A stretch of DNA of 64,000 nucleotides from Paenibacillus tyrphae (lineage in GTDB: Bacteria > Bacillota > Bacilli > Paenibacillales > NBRC-103111): positions 48,703-112,702 of the forward strand of contig NZ_BSDJ01000023.1 in the NCBI RefSeq assembly GCF_027925525.1. Reading direction: 5' to 3'. The notes under the pieces were generated by a model. It was not told where the DNA came from. It made no database searches and was given only the letters and a program-made list of their open reading frames with translations. Positions 45,083 to 53,178 of the stretch are shown piece after piece. Numbering within the stretch: the stretch's first letter is position 1; each line of letters starts with the position of its first letter. The position numbers and the translations under genes were made by a program.

Positions 45083-46171
45083 TTACTTGGCCGCCGGTTT
45101 CTCGGCTTTCTTCAGCCAGTCGGTGTAGCCTTGCTGGCTGTTGCCCCAACCTTTCACGTGCTCGCTCAGCTGAGCGGTCGAGATCTGCTGCTGCGGCAGC
45201 TGGTCGCGGGAGACGAATGCCGGGTCGAGAACGACGTTGTCCGGCGTTTGGTCGCCGTGAAGCTTTTGGTACAGGTAACGAACCTGAATGCGTCCGATAT
45301 CCTTCGGATCGACGGCGGCGGAAGCGATCCACGGGCTCTTTTGATCCTGGATCATTTGCAGGTCCTCGTCGCTCATATCGATGCCGTATACTTTAATTTC
45401 CGTGCGGCCCGCTTGCTGAATGGCCCGCGACGCACCTTTGGCGAACTCGTCCCAAGCGGCCCATACGGCGGAGATATCGCCTTTGTTCGGGTATTTCTTC
45501 AGAATCGCTTCCATTTGCGCTTGCGTATCCAGTGCAGTGTTCTGTGACGCGGCGCCAAAAGCGGCGATTTCCTTAATGTCCTTGTTTTTATCCTGGAATT
45601 CTTTATAAGCGACTTGACGGCGTTCCATCGGGGCGAAGCCTGCAACCCAGATTTTGACGATGCTGCCTTTGCCGCCGATGTCTTTCGCCAGCTTGTCCAG
45701 CGTCATTTCGGCCATCTTGGCATCGCCCTGCTCCAGTACGGTCACGCCCGGAATCTTCAGATCGGCGTCGAAGGCGACGACCGGGATTTTCTTCTCCAGC
45801 GCCCGCTTCACGCCTGCTTCCAGCGCTGCCGCGGTCCCGTGATCGATCAGGATGCCGTCGACCTTCTGGTTGATGGCGGCGTCGAGGTTCGAGGCCATCT
45901 TGGCAAGGTCGCCGTCGGCCGGAGTGACGGTTACTTTGCCGCCGAGCTTCTCGACCTGCTCCTTCACGCCCTCGATATACTGCGCGGAGAAGGTGCCGAG
46001 GTTGATTTGCATAATAAGCGCGATCTTTTTATTCGCGAGCGGGTTGTCCGAGCTGTTTTGGGCGTTCGTGCCGCCTTGCTCCGAAGCCTGCGGTTTCGCG
46101 CCGCAAGCGACCATGCTGATCGAAAGCACGAAGATGAGTACCAGCAGGACGCTTTTTCTCCAATGTGACAT
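45083..46171 (-). CDS. Sugar ABC transporter substrate-binding lipoprotein (periplasmic-binding-protein-like)
   Basis: The 362-residue product has a lipoprotein signal ending MVACG (Cys23), then a Peripla_BP_4-type domain (KIALIMQINLGTFSAQYIEGV, NQKVDGILIDHGTA, KIPVVAFDADL, VWAAWDEFAKGASRAIQQAG, KVYGIDMSDEDL). It delivers a monosaccharide-like ligand to the RbsA/RbsC-type partners downstream. The chosen ATG follows GGGGGAGG; an upstream start would extend the signal peptide by 15 residues. Confidence 0.9.
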   Translation of the reverse strand: MSHWRKSVLLVLIFVLSISMVACGAKPQASEQGGTNAQNSSDNPLANKKIALIMQINLGTFSAQYIEGVKEQVEKLGGKVTVTPADGDLAKMASNLDAAINQKVDGILIDHGTAAALEAGVKRALEKKIPVVAFDADLKIPGVTVLEQGDAKMAEMTLDKLAKDIGGKGSIVKIWVAGFAPMERRQVAYKEFQDKNKDIKEIAAFGAASQNTALDTQAQMEAILKKYPNKGDISAVWAAWDEFAKGASRAIQQAGRTEIKVYGIDMSDEDLQMIQDQKSPWIASAAVDPKDIGRIQVRYLYQKLHGDQTPDNVVLDPAFVSRDQLPQQQISTAQLSEHVKGWGNSQQGYTDWLKKAEKPAAK

Positions 46172-46201
46172 AACGATGAGTTCCTCCCCCGAATGACTGT
46201 A

Positions 46202-46223
46202 ATTATATAATTCCAATGGAATT
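46202..46223. promoter_or_regulatory. Palindromic operator at the sugar-transporter promoter
   Basis: AATTCCAATGGAATT (46209-46223) is an inverted repeat of 7-bp arms, and it abuts the minus-strand -10 element TATAAT (RC of 46202-46207). Another palindrome, AATTATATAATT, overlaps the -10. No match was made to a named regulator. Confidence 0.55.
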
Positions 46224-46421
46224 AGTAGGTGATAAATACTTTACCATTCTTATTCATAAACGGTCAATATGTAGGGGAATATTTTTAGGGACGATCCTTC
46301 AAAAAACTACAAAATACGACAATTTGAATCATACCCCTCATACTAGCACAGACCTCTCCGGTTGGGAACGGGGAAAATGGGCGTTTTCCGAATATTTATC
46401 CGTCCACATATGGAAAAATGT

Positions 46422-46454
46422 AAAAAAACTCCGTCATCGGATGATGAAACGGAG
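46422..46454 (-). terminator. Terminator of the 51-residue protein gene
   Basis: On the minus strand CTCCGT pairs with ACGGAG and is followed by TTTTTTT. Confidence 0.75.
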
Positions 46455-46513
46455 GAGGTTAGCAGTTATTGTACGGATTCGTGCCGGGGGTGAGCAAGGA
46501 AAGCCAACCGCTT

Positions 46514-46669
46514 TTAATGAAATAAAAACGACACGGCTACGACCGCAACCGAAACGTAATGCAGCAGATCGAGCCACGGCTTCCTCGGACGCCGGAAAAG
46601 CTGGAACGTCATATACACAGAACGGATGACGATCAGAAACAAGGCGATTTGCACCAGCGCTACGGGCAT
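46514..46669 (-). CDS. Small membrane protein, 51 residues
   Basis: The ATG lies behind GGGAGGA. The peptide has two hydrophobic stretches (VALVQIALFLIVI near the start and VAVVAVSFLFH at the end) with a basic middle (RRPRKPW), suggesting two membrane segments with a cytoplasmic loop. An in-frame ATG 7 codons upstream has no ribosome-binding site. A terminator follows about 60 bp downstream on the same strand, which supports a real transcript. No family is recognised. Confidence 0.65.
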   Translation of the reverse strand: MPVALVQIALFLIVIRSVYMTFQLFRRPRKPWLDLLHYVSVAVVAVSFLFH

Positions 46670-46835
46670 GCCGACTTCCTCCCGGTTCATAATGGTATCT
46701 ATTTACAGCTTATGCGCCATTTTTCGGAACATGCCTCGGATGGGCGCTGCCGGATCGGCTTTGCTGCAACATTTGGCAGGCCCCGTCCGTTTAGTAAGTA
46801 ACTCCGGAGTAATCAGCGAAAGGTGGTTCTTGATA

Positions 46836-47777
46836 ATGATGAAAAAAACAGTGGCATTCCTGTCGGCGGCAGCGCTGCTCGGCAGTTTGACAGTCGGTTC
46901 GGCCTCGGCATTCAACGATTTGAGCGCCGATCAGAAGGAGCCGATCATGGCATTGAAGCAGCGCGGAATCGTCAGCGGGGTGGACGGCGAGCATTTCGTC
47001 CCAACGGGCAAAGCCAGCTATGCGCAAACCGTTCATATGCTGGTCAAAGGGCTGAATTTGAATATGGACACGATGCGCTTCGTCAAGAAGCCCGAGGCAT
47101 CGGATTATTATTCGAACGTGCCGAATAACGCGTGGTACGCCGAATCTTTCGTGATCGCCCAATTGAACGGCCTGCCGATTCCGAAGAATGTCGACCCGAA
47201 CGGCACGATTACCCGCGAGCAGTACGCAGATCTGCTAATCCATGCGATCGATACGAAAGGGATGTACCCTGTGATCGAAATGTTCGTTACTTTCGCCGAT
47301 CAGGACGAGATCGATCCGAAGGTGAGCAACAGCGTGCAGCGGATGGTGCTGCACAAGCTGATCAAATTGGGAGAGGATACGAAGTTTTATCCGAAGCGGG
47401 AGCTGACCCGTGGCGAAGCGGCCGTCTGGCTGCACAATGCGATCAAGTTCGTCGAATCGCACGCGAATGCGCAAAAGCCGGCCCCGCAGGAAGACGTTAA
47501 AGTAACGGTGGAAAAAGTGAACGACGACGTGAACAAAGTCGTGCTGTCCCGCGGCGAAAAGCCGACGGGCGGCTACGGTATCGCGATTAGCGGCATTCGG
47601 TTCGAAGCGGACGGCCGGGCGGTCATTACGTACACCTTGACCGATCCGAAGCCGGACAGCATGAACATCCAGGCGATTACGGAGCCGACGACGGAAACGT
47701 ACGTATCGTCCAAATATAAACCGGTAGCCGAGCCTGCTGCCGCGACGAGCGTCAGCCCGGCCAATCCGCAATCCTAA
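46836..47777 (+). CDS. SLH-like secreted protein with PrcB-type C-terminal domain
   Basis: The 313-residue secreted product has a signal peptide ending SASA, SLH-type repeats (about 25-200; MALKQRGIVSGVDGEHFVPTG, ITREQYADLLIHAID, FYPKRELTRGEAAVWL) and a C-terminal domain (about 225-300; GGYGIAISGIRFEADGRAVITYTL) that resembles the protease-complex-inhibitor PrcB fold. It may tether an inhibitor-like domain to the wall. AGGTGG precedes the ATG; the long upstream extension of the frame has no signal peptide and is unlikely. Confidence 0.8.
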   Translation: MMKKTVAFLSAAALLGSLTVGSASAFNDLSADQKEPIMALKQRGIVSGVDGEHFVPTGKASYAQTVHMLVKGLNLNMDTMRFVKKPEASDYYSNVPNNAWYAESFVIAQLNGLPIPKNVDPNGTITREQYADLLIHAIDTKGMYPVIEMFVTFADQDEIDPKVSNSVQRMVLHKLIKLGEDTKFYPKRELTRGEAAVWLHNAIKFVESHANAQKPAPQEDVKVTVEKVNDDVNKVVLSRGEKPTGGYGIAISGIRFEADGRAVITYTLTDPKPDSMNIQAITEPTTETYVSSKYKPVAEPAAATSVSPANPQS

Positions 47778-47806
47778 CCGGCTGAGCGCAAATGGAAAGG
47801 AAGGAG

Positions 47807-47857
47807 CCGGATGTCCGCCAATCTCCAGGGAGGGAGCGGACATTCGGTTCTTTTTTG
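47807..47857 (+). terminator. Terminator of the SLH/PrcB-like gene
   Basis: CCGGATGTCCGC pairs with GCGGACATTCGG, followed by TTCTTTTTT. Confidence 0.8.
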
Positions 47858-47975
47858 TGCAGCAGTTTATTTTGGCACCGCTCCGGATTCGAGGCGGAAA
47901 TTCCCGGGTAAAACGGGTATAATACCCTTAAATGCTATCTATCGATGGCGTGCGAAAAAGGAGGAGTGGTTCACC

Positions 47976-48767
47976 ATGGACAAGCTGTATGCGGACGTAA
48001 ACGGCACGAGGCTGGCCTACATCGACCGGGGGCAAGGAACCCCTGTCATTTTGCTTCACGGCTTTTGCGGGAGCTCGGCTTATTATGACGAAGTCGCGCC
48101 ACTGCTTGAAGGCCGCTGCCGGGTAATTATACCGGATCTGCGCGGGCACGGCGCATCCGCCGCCCCCGAGGGGACGTATACGATGGAGGCGATAGCAGAC
48201 GATATCGCCGCGCTAATCGAATGGCTGAATATCGGACGTCCGGTCGTGCTCGGCCATTCGCTGGGCGGGTACGTGACGCTTGCGCTGGCCGAGAAGCACG
48301 AAGACAAGCTGCTTGCGTTCGGCTTGCTTCATTCGACCGCTTTTCCGGACGATGAGAAGGGCAAGGAAGGCCGGCTGAAGGCGATGGAGACGATCCGGGA
48401 GCAAGGGCTGCCGGTGTTTATCGAAGGATTGATCCCGAAGCTGTTCGCTCCGGCCCATCTGGAGACAATGCCGGAGGCGGTGCGCAAAGCGAAGGAAATC
48501 GGGCTGGGTACAAGCCCGGAAGGCGCGGTTCGTACGCTGGAAGGAATGCGGCAGCGGCCGGACCGCAACGCCGTATTGTCCGCTGCACAGGTGCCGGTGC
48601 TGCTCGTCGCCGGGACGGGCGATCAGATCATTCCGCCGCAGCGTACGTTCTCCATCGACAAGGAGGCTTTTCAGCGCAGCCAGATCGACGGTGCCGGACA
48701 CATGAGCATGATGGAAGCGCCGGGCGAGCTGGCGCAGGCGATCCTTGCGTTTACTGCGAAGCTTTAA
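47976..48767 (+). CDS. Alpha/beta-fold hydrolase
   Basis: The 263-residue product has the classic triad: nucleophile in GHSLGG, an aspartate in GTGDQIIPP, and a histidine in GAGHMSM. The oxyanion motif LLHGFCGSS precedes. Substrate is unknown; the resemblance is to general esterase/lipase-like and 3-oxoadipate-lactonase-like members. GGAGGAG precedes the ATG. It is convergent with pyk across a terminator. Confidence 0.92.
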   Translation: MDKLYADVNGTRLAYIDRGQGTPVILLHGFCGSSAYYDEVAPLLEGRCRVIIPDLRGHGASAAPEGTYTMEAIADDIAALIEWLNIGRPVVLGHSLGGYVTLALAEKHEDKLLAFGLLHSTAFPDDEKGKEGRLKAMETIREQGLPVFIEGLIPKLFAPAHLETMPEAVRKAKEIGLGTSPEGAVRTLEGMRQRPDRNAVLSAAQVPVLLVAGTGDQIIPPQRTFSIDKEAFQRSQIDGAGHMSMMEAPGELAQAILAFTAKL

Positions 48768-48773
48768 TCGAGC

Positions 48774-48845
48774 TAAAAAAAGGGATGACGGCGGCCGTCG
48801 TCAGGCTAAGCCTGGACACGCGGACGCTAGTCATCCCTTTGCGTT
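48774..48845. terminator. Bidirectional terminator
   Basis: AAAGGGATGAC pairs with GTCATCCCTTT-type sequence, flanked by A-runs and T-runs. Confidence 0.75.
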
Positions 48846-48849
48846 TAGT

Positions 48850-50277
48850 TTAATGCATCAAATCGGACACATGCTGGATCTTGATGAGGTTGGTCGTGCC
48901 CGTGCTTCCGAGAGGTACTCCGGCCGTTATAACGACCAGATCGTCGGCTTCCAGCAAGCCTTCTTTTACTCCGCGGCTGACGACGGAGGAGAACAGCTCG
49001 TCCGTCGAGCTGACCTGTTCGCCCAGGATCGGGACGACGCCCCATACCAGATTCAAATTCCGCATGACCGTCTCGTTCGGCGTGATCGCTATGATCGGAG
49101 CGTCAGGACGATATTTGGACACCATACGGGCGGTGAAGCCGGTCGCGGTGGAGGTCAGAATCGCCTTGGCATGCAGATCGTCGGCCGACTCAACGACAGC
49201 TTGGCTGATCGCCTCGGTCACGCTGCTGCGGACCAGCACGTGGCCCAGCTTGCGCTTGCGGTATTCCGGCGACGATTCGCTCTGCTCGGCAATGCGCGCC
49301 ATCGTGGCGACCGACTCGACCGGGTATTTGCCCGAGGCCGTCTCCCCGGACAGCATCACGGCGTCGGAGCCGTCAAACACAGCGTTGGCGACGTCGCTTG
49401 CTTCCGCACGCGTCGGACGCGGGTTGTTTTGCATCGAATCGAGCATATGCGTCGCCGTAATGACCGGCTTGCCGGCCCGGTTGCACTTTTGGATCATCTG
49501 CTTTTGAATAATAGGCACGTCTTCAACCGGAATTTCCACGCCCAAATCCCCGCGCGCCACCATCAAGCCGTCCGAAGCCTCCAGAATTTCGTCCAGATTA
49601 TCGACGCCTTCCATGTTTTCGATTTTCGAAATGATTTGAATGTCAGGCGCCCCGTACTGCTCCAGAAGGTGCCGCACTTCCAGCACGTCTGCCGCTTTGC
49701 GGACGAACGACATGGCGATCATATCGATGCCCTCCCGCACCCCGAAACGGATGTGCTCAATATCCCGCTCCGTCACGCCGGGCAGCGAGGTGCTCACACC
49801 GGGAAGGTTGACGCCTTTGCGCGCCTTCAGGACACCGCCGTTCAAGATCCGGCAGTGGATTTCCGTGTCTGCGATTGCTTCCACCTTCAGCTCGATCAGC
49901 CCGTCGTCAATCAGGATGGACGTACCGACGGATACATCCTTCGGGAGGTCCGGATACGATACGGGAATGCGCTGCCCGTCCCCGAGAATCGGCTCGGTCG
50001 TCAGCACGACCTGCTCGTTCTGCTTCAACGTGTACGAAGCGTCAACCAGCTTACCGGTGCGGATTTCGGGGCCTTTGATATCGATCATAATGGCAATGGG
50101 CCGGTTCAGCTCTTTTCCGGCTTGCCGGATATTTGCAATGCGGCTGCTGTGCTCGGCCGGCTCGCCGTGGGCAAAGTTCAGCCGGGCGACGTTCATCCCC
50201 GCCTCAATCAGCTTTTTCAACTGCTCCACCGTCTCGCAGGACGGGCCGATCGTACATACTATTTTCGTTTTTCGCAT
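48850..50277 (-). CDS. pyk: Pyruvate kinase, short form
   Basis: This cytoplasmic enzyme transfers phosphate from phosphoenolpyruvate to ADP in glycolysis. The 475-residue product has the family motifs TKIVCTIGPS, MNVARLNFAHG, KGPEIRTG, IISKIENMEG, MVARGDLGVE (catalytic loop) and PTRAEASDVANAVFDGSDAVMLSGETA. It ends after the allosteric C-domain (VVITAGVPLGSTGTTN). It lacks the extra PEP-utiliser-like C-terminal domain of the 585-residue Bacillus-type pyruvate kinase, so it may be a second isozyme. ATG behind GAAGGAG was chosen; a frame extension of 39 residues is unlikely. Confidence 0.95.
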   Translation of the reverse strand: MRKTKIVCTIGPSCETVEQLKKLIEAGMNVARLNFAHGEPAEHSSRIANIRQAGKELNRPIAIMIDIKGPEIRTGKLVDASYTLKQNEQVVLTTEPILGDGQRIPVSYPDLPKDVSVGTSILIDDGLIELKVEAIADTEIHCRILNGGVLKARKGVNLPGVSTSLPGVTERDIEHIRFGVREGIDMIAMSFVRKAADVLEVRHLLEQYGAPDIQIISKIENMEGVDNLDEILEASDGLMVARGDLGVEIPVEDVPIIQKQMIQKCNRAGKPVITATHMLDSMQNNPRPTRAEASDVANAVFDGSDAVMLSGETASGKYPVESVATMARIAEQSESSPEYRKRKLGHVLVRSSVTEAISQAVVESADDLHAKAILTSTATGFTARMVSKYRPDAPIIAITPNETVMRNLNLVWGVVPILGEQVSSTDELFSSVVSRGVKEGLLEADDLVVITAGVPLGSTGTTNLIKIQHVSDLMH

Positions 50278-50454
50278 GGGTCTCATTCTCCTTCGGCTTG
50301 TCCGGACATCGGGGACTCCGTCATCTCCGAATTTTCCGGGCAGATGCATGATGTCTGTAATGAACGTATTGTAACGAAAAAATTGCCGTTGCACTATGAA
50401 ATATAGTACACTTTTTGTAAAATAGTTTGATCATCTTGTGAAGGAGGTTCGGGA

Positions 50455-51237
50455 ATGATTCGGCTCATGGCTTCGGCCCACGATTTGGGGCACGGGTGGA
50501 ACATCGCCTTCGAGGACAGCCCCCAAGCCTATTCGCTTCATGCCGTGGCCTACGGGAAATGCTGTTATTGGGTCCGTCACGAGAAGATCGTGATGGAAAA
50601 AGGCGACATGCTGTTTGTGCCGCGCGACGTGCCGTTTTACGCCAAGAGTATTCCGACCGTCGCTCACGAGAAATATCGCGTCGAGTTTACCGCAGAGCCG
50701 GAAGAGGGCTGGCTGCCGGTACTGAACGAAGCTGGCCCGGTTGTGTTTAAACCGAGAAATATGGACCTGCTGCTGCGGCTGATGAAGAAACTGCATGCGC
50801 AATGGACGGACCGGCCAGATTATTACCAGGTGAAATGTCTGAGCCTTTTGCTCGATCTATTGGCCGAGTTCAATCGGGACTATGACGCCTTCCGCAAGCC
50901 TGATGTCAAGAGCGCGCAGACCGCCCAGATGAAGAAATATGTTCAAGAGCATTACCGGGAAAAAGTGACGAAGGAAGAGCTCGGCCGGTTTATCGGCAAA
51001 AGTCCAGCTTACGCGGCGACGATCTTCAAGGAAACGACCGGGCAAACGATCGGGGAGTACGTCCATGCGCTGCGGATCGAAGCGTCCAAATATTTGCTCC
51101 GGCATTCGGAGCTGACGATCGGCGATATCGCCGATCATCTGGGCTACTGCGACCAGTCGTACTTTCAGCGCACCTTCAAACGGATCACGGGCGAGAAGCC
51201 TTCCCTCTACATGAGCGAACGGGAAAAGAAACGGTAG
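50455..51237 (+). CDS. AraC-family transcriptional regulator (cupin type)
   Basis: The 260-residue product has an N-terminal cupin-like ligand-binding half (SLHAVAYGKCCYWVRH, EKGDMLFVPRDVPFYAKS) and a C-terminal AraC double HTH (about 160-258: VTKEELGRFIGKSPAYAATIFKETTG and IADHLGYCDQSYFQRTFKRITGEKPSLY). GAAGGAGG precedes the ATG. It is divergent from pyk. The ligand is unknown. Confidence 0.92.
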   Translation: MIRLMASAHDLGHGWNIAFEDSPQAYSLHAVAYGKCCYWVRHEKIVMEKGDMLFVPRDVPFYAKSIPTVAHEKYRVEFTAEPEEGWLPVLNEAGPVVFKPRNMDLLLRLMKKLHAQWTDRPDYYQVKCLSLLLDLLAEFNRDYDAFRKPDVKSAQTAQMKKYVQEHYREKVTKEELGRFIGKSPAYAATIFKETTGQTIGEYVHALRIEASKYLLRHSELTIGDIADHLGYCDQSYFQRTFKRITGEKPSLYMSEREKKR

Positions 51238-51251
51238 ACGACAGCTCTCCG

Positions 51252-51281
51252 TTGACGCAAGGTCAGAGGGCGGAGTATACT
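51252..51281 (+). promoter_or_regulatory. Promoter of the FAD-oxidoreductase gene
   Basis: TTGACG, an 18-bp spacer and TATACT, with the palindromic operator starting 14 bp downstream. Confidence 0.65.
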
Positions 51282-51294
51282 GAAAATATAAAAG

Positions 51295-51308
51295 TGAGTG
51301 CTCACTCA
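51295..51308. promoter_or_regulatory. TetR-type palindromic operator
   Basis: TGAGTG-CT-CACTCA is an inverted repeat placed just downstream of the promoter, the usual position for a TetR-family repressor. No TetR gene is in the window. Confidence 0.6.
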
Positions 51309-51354
51309 TTACAGATTTGAAGTCACGATCTTCGCACAAACGGAGGCGATAACG

Positions 51355-52578
51355 ATGGTTCATCGCGTGATGGAAAAAGACGTTTGTATTGCGGGAGGCG
51401 GCCCGGCCGGACTCATTCTCGGCATGCTGCTGGCCAAAGCTGGTGTCGACGTCGTTGTGCTGGAAAGTCATGACAACTTTGACCGCGAATATCGCGGGGA
51501 GGTACTTCAGCCGCGCTTTCTGCAGCTGCTGGAGCAGGTGAATTTGCGAAGCTATATCGAATCGTTCCCTTCGTCGAAGGTGCGCAAGGGCGCGCTTTAT
51601 TACAAAGATAAGCGGCTCGGCGAGTTCAGCTTCGACAACATTTCCGAGGAAATCCCGTACGCCCTCTGGATGCCGCAGCCAATTTTGCTGCAGGCGCTTT
51701 ATGACAAAGCGAAGTCGTTGCCTTCCTTCGAGCTGCTGTTTCACGCCGCAGTGAAGGAGCTGCGCTATGAGGGGGAGCGGGTAACCGGAGTCGTCGCCCA
51801 GACGCCCGAAGGGACGCTGGAGGTACGCGCCCGCGTTACGGTCGGAGCGGACGGCCGCTTTTCGGCAGTCAGCCGGCTTGGCAGGTTTGAGATGGAATAT
51901 GAGCACCTCGCGGGCGATCTGATCTGGTTCACGATCCCGAAGCCGGACGATTGGGGCGACGAGCTGCGGCTTAAAATAACCGACGGCTACGGCTACATCA
52001 TTTTGCCGAAATACCCGAACTGTCTTCAGGTCGGCGTCGCCGTGCCGCTGGGCGAATGGAAGGCGATCCGGGAGCACGGCATCGAGCCGTTCCGCCAAGA
52101 GCTGCTTGCTGCGCATCCGGCATTTCGCGAGTTTGCCGAAGCGCTGACCGATTTCAAGCCGTTTGTGCTTCTGCAGGTCAAGGACTTTTACGTCAAAGAG
52201 TGGGCCAAGGACGGCTGCCTGCTCATCGGAGACGCGGCGCACTGCGCTTCTCCCGTCGGCGCGGTCGGCGTATCCTTATCCGTCACCACGGCCGTAGTTG
52301 CGGCGGATGTCATTTACGATGCGCTCCAGGACGGCGACGTGTCTGCGGATCGTCTCGGACGCGTTCAAGCGCTGCGCGACAGCGAAATTCGCTCGGTCCA
52401 CAAAATGCAAGCGCGTGCGGCGAGGATGTTTTTTACCTCGACCCCGTTCATTCGAACGTTTGCGCCGGTGGTTATCTCCTTGGTTACGCGTACGAAGCTG
52501 TTAGCGGCGGTTCAACGCAGGGTGCTGAGCCTGTCTGGCAAGGTGCCGATACATGAGCGGTTTACTTTTCAAGACTAA
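51355..52578 (+). CDS. FAD-dependent aromatic-hydroxylase-like oxidoreductase
   Basis: The 407-residue flavoprotein belongs to the PHBH/UbiH fold. It has the FAD-binding GxGxxG in VCIAGGGPAGLILGMLLA, the second motif TVGADGRFSAVSRL, and the GD motif GDAAHCASPVGAVGVSLS. Such enzymes hydroxylate aromatic compounds or inactivate antibiotics. GGAGG precedes the ATG; the longer frame begins inside the operator and is unlikely. The upstream TetR-type operator suggests inducible expression by a small molecule. Confidence 0.9.
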   Translation: MVHRVMEKDVCIAGGGPAGLILGMLLAKAGVDVVVLESHDNFDREYRGEVLQPRFLQLLEQVNLRSYIESFPSSKVRKGALYYKDKRLGEFSFDNISEEIPYALWMPQPILLQALYDKAKSLPSFELLFHAAVKELRYEGERVTGVVAQTPEGTLEVRARVTVGADGRFSAVSRLGRFEMEYEHLAGDLIWFTIPKPDDWGDELRLKITDGYGYIILPKYPNCLQVGVAVPLGEWKAIREHGIEPFRQELLAAHPAFREFAEALTDFKPFVLLQVKDFYVKEWAKDGCLLIGDAAHCASPVGAVGVSLSVTTAVVAADVIYDALQDGDVSADRLGRVQALRDSEIRSVHKMQARAARMFFTSTPFIRTFAPVVISLVTRTKLLAAVQRRVLSLSGKVPIHERFTFQD

Positions 52579-52602
52579 AGTTTAGATAGAGTTTCACTCG
52601 TC

Positions 52603-52648
52603 ACCGGTCCCGGAACGCATACGTCGTCTCCCGGGACCGGTCTTTTTT
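52603..52648 (+). terminator. Terminator of the FAD-oxidoreductase gene
   Basis: ACCGGTCCCGG pairs with CCGGGACCGGT, followed by CTTTTTT. Confidence 0.85.
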
Positions 52649-52717
52649 GAGCGCCAAAAAGAGGACGTATGGTGTACAATACAATAAAGAAAGGTTGCGG
52701 AAGGGGGCGGAACGGCA

Positions 52718-53152
52718 ATGAAGAAGAGTTCGCACAAGGATACGGAAGCGGAGCGGCATCCGCTTGTGTTTTACGACGGAGTGTGCGGATTTTGCCAACG
52801 GGTCGTGCAGTTTATTATTCCCCGCGATCGAAGCGCCGCCTTCCGGTTCGTCGCCATCCAATCCGAGACCGGAAGCCACCTGCTGCGGCGGTACGGGCTC
52901 GATCCCGCCGAGCTGAACACGTTCGTGCTGCTTGAGCAGGGACGGGTGTACACGCGCTCGACTGCGGGACTCCGGGTGCTTCGCCGGCTGGACGGAGCGT
53001 GGCCGTTGCTTTATACGTTTATCGTGGTCCCGCGACCGCTGCGGGATGTGGTTTATCGCTGGATCGCAGCGAACCGGTACCGCTTTTTCGGCAAAAGCGA
53101 TTCCTGCATGCTGCCGCCCCCGGAAGTGCGGGAGCGGTTTCTCGATACGTGA
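52718..53152 (+). CDS. DCC1-like thiol-disulfide oxidoreductase (DUF393)
   Basis: The 144-residue product has the family DxxCxxC signature near residue 20 in FYDGVCGFCQRVVQFI, then FVAIQSETG, a strand TRSTAGLRVLRRLDGAWPLLY and a C-terminal FGKSDSCMLP. DUF393 proteins are predicted thioredoxin-like thiol oxidoreductases; the partner is unknown. AAGGGGGCGG precedes the ATG. It is convergent with an AraC-type gene, 26 bp away. Confidence 0.9.
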   Translation: MKKSSHKDTEAERHPLVFYDGVCGFCQRVVQFIIPRDRSAAFRFVAIQSETGSHLLRRYGLDPAELNTFVLLEQGRVYTRSTAGLRVLRRLDGAWPLLYTFIVVPRPLRDVVYRWIAANRYRFFGKSDSCMLPPPEVRERFLDT

Positions 53153-53178
53153 GGGCATGCTATGTCTCCCCGTCTCGC

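Larger units (their letters stand above)
46172..46513. other. 342-bp intergenic region
   Basis: Apart from the palindromes next to the sugar-binding-protein gene and the terminator at 46422-46454, I see nothing that looks like a gene here. Confidence 0.5.

Noticed and set aside
50857..52242. 461-residue minus-strand frame across the AraC and FAD-oxidoreductase genes
   Set aside because: It spans two unrelated genes on the other strand and shows no recognisable domain.
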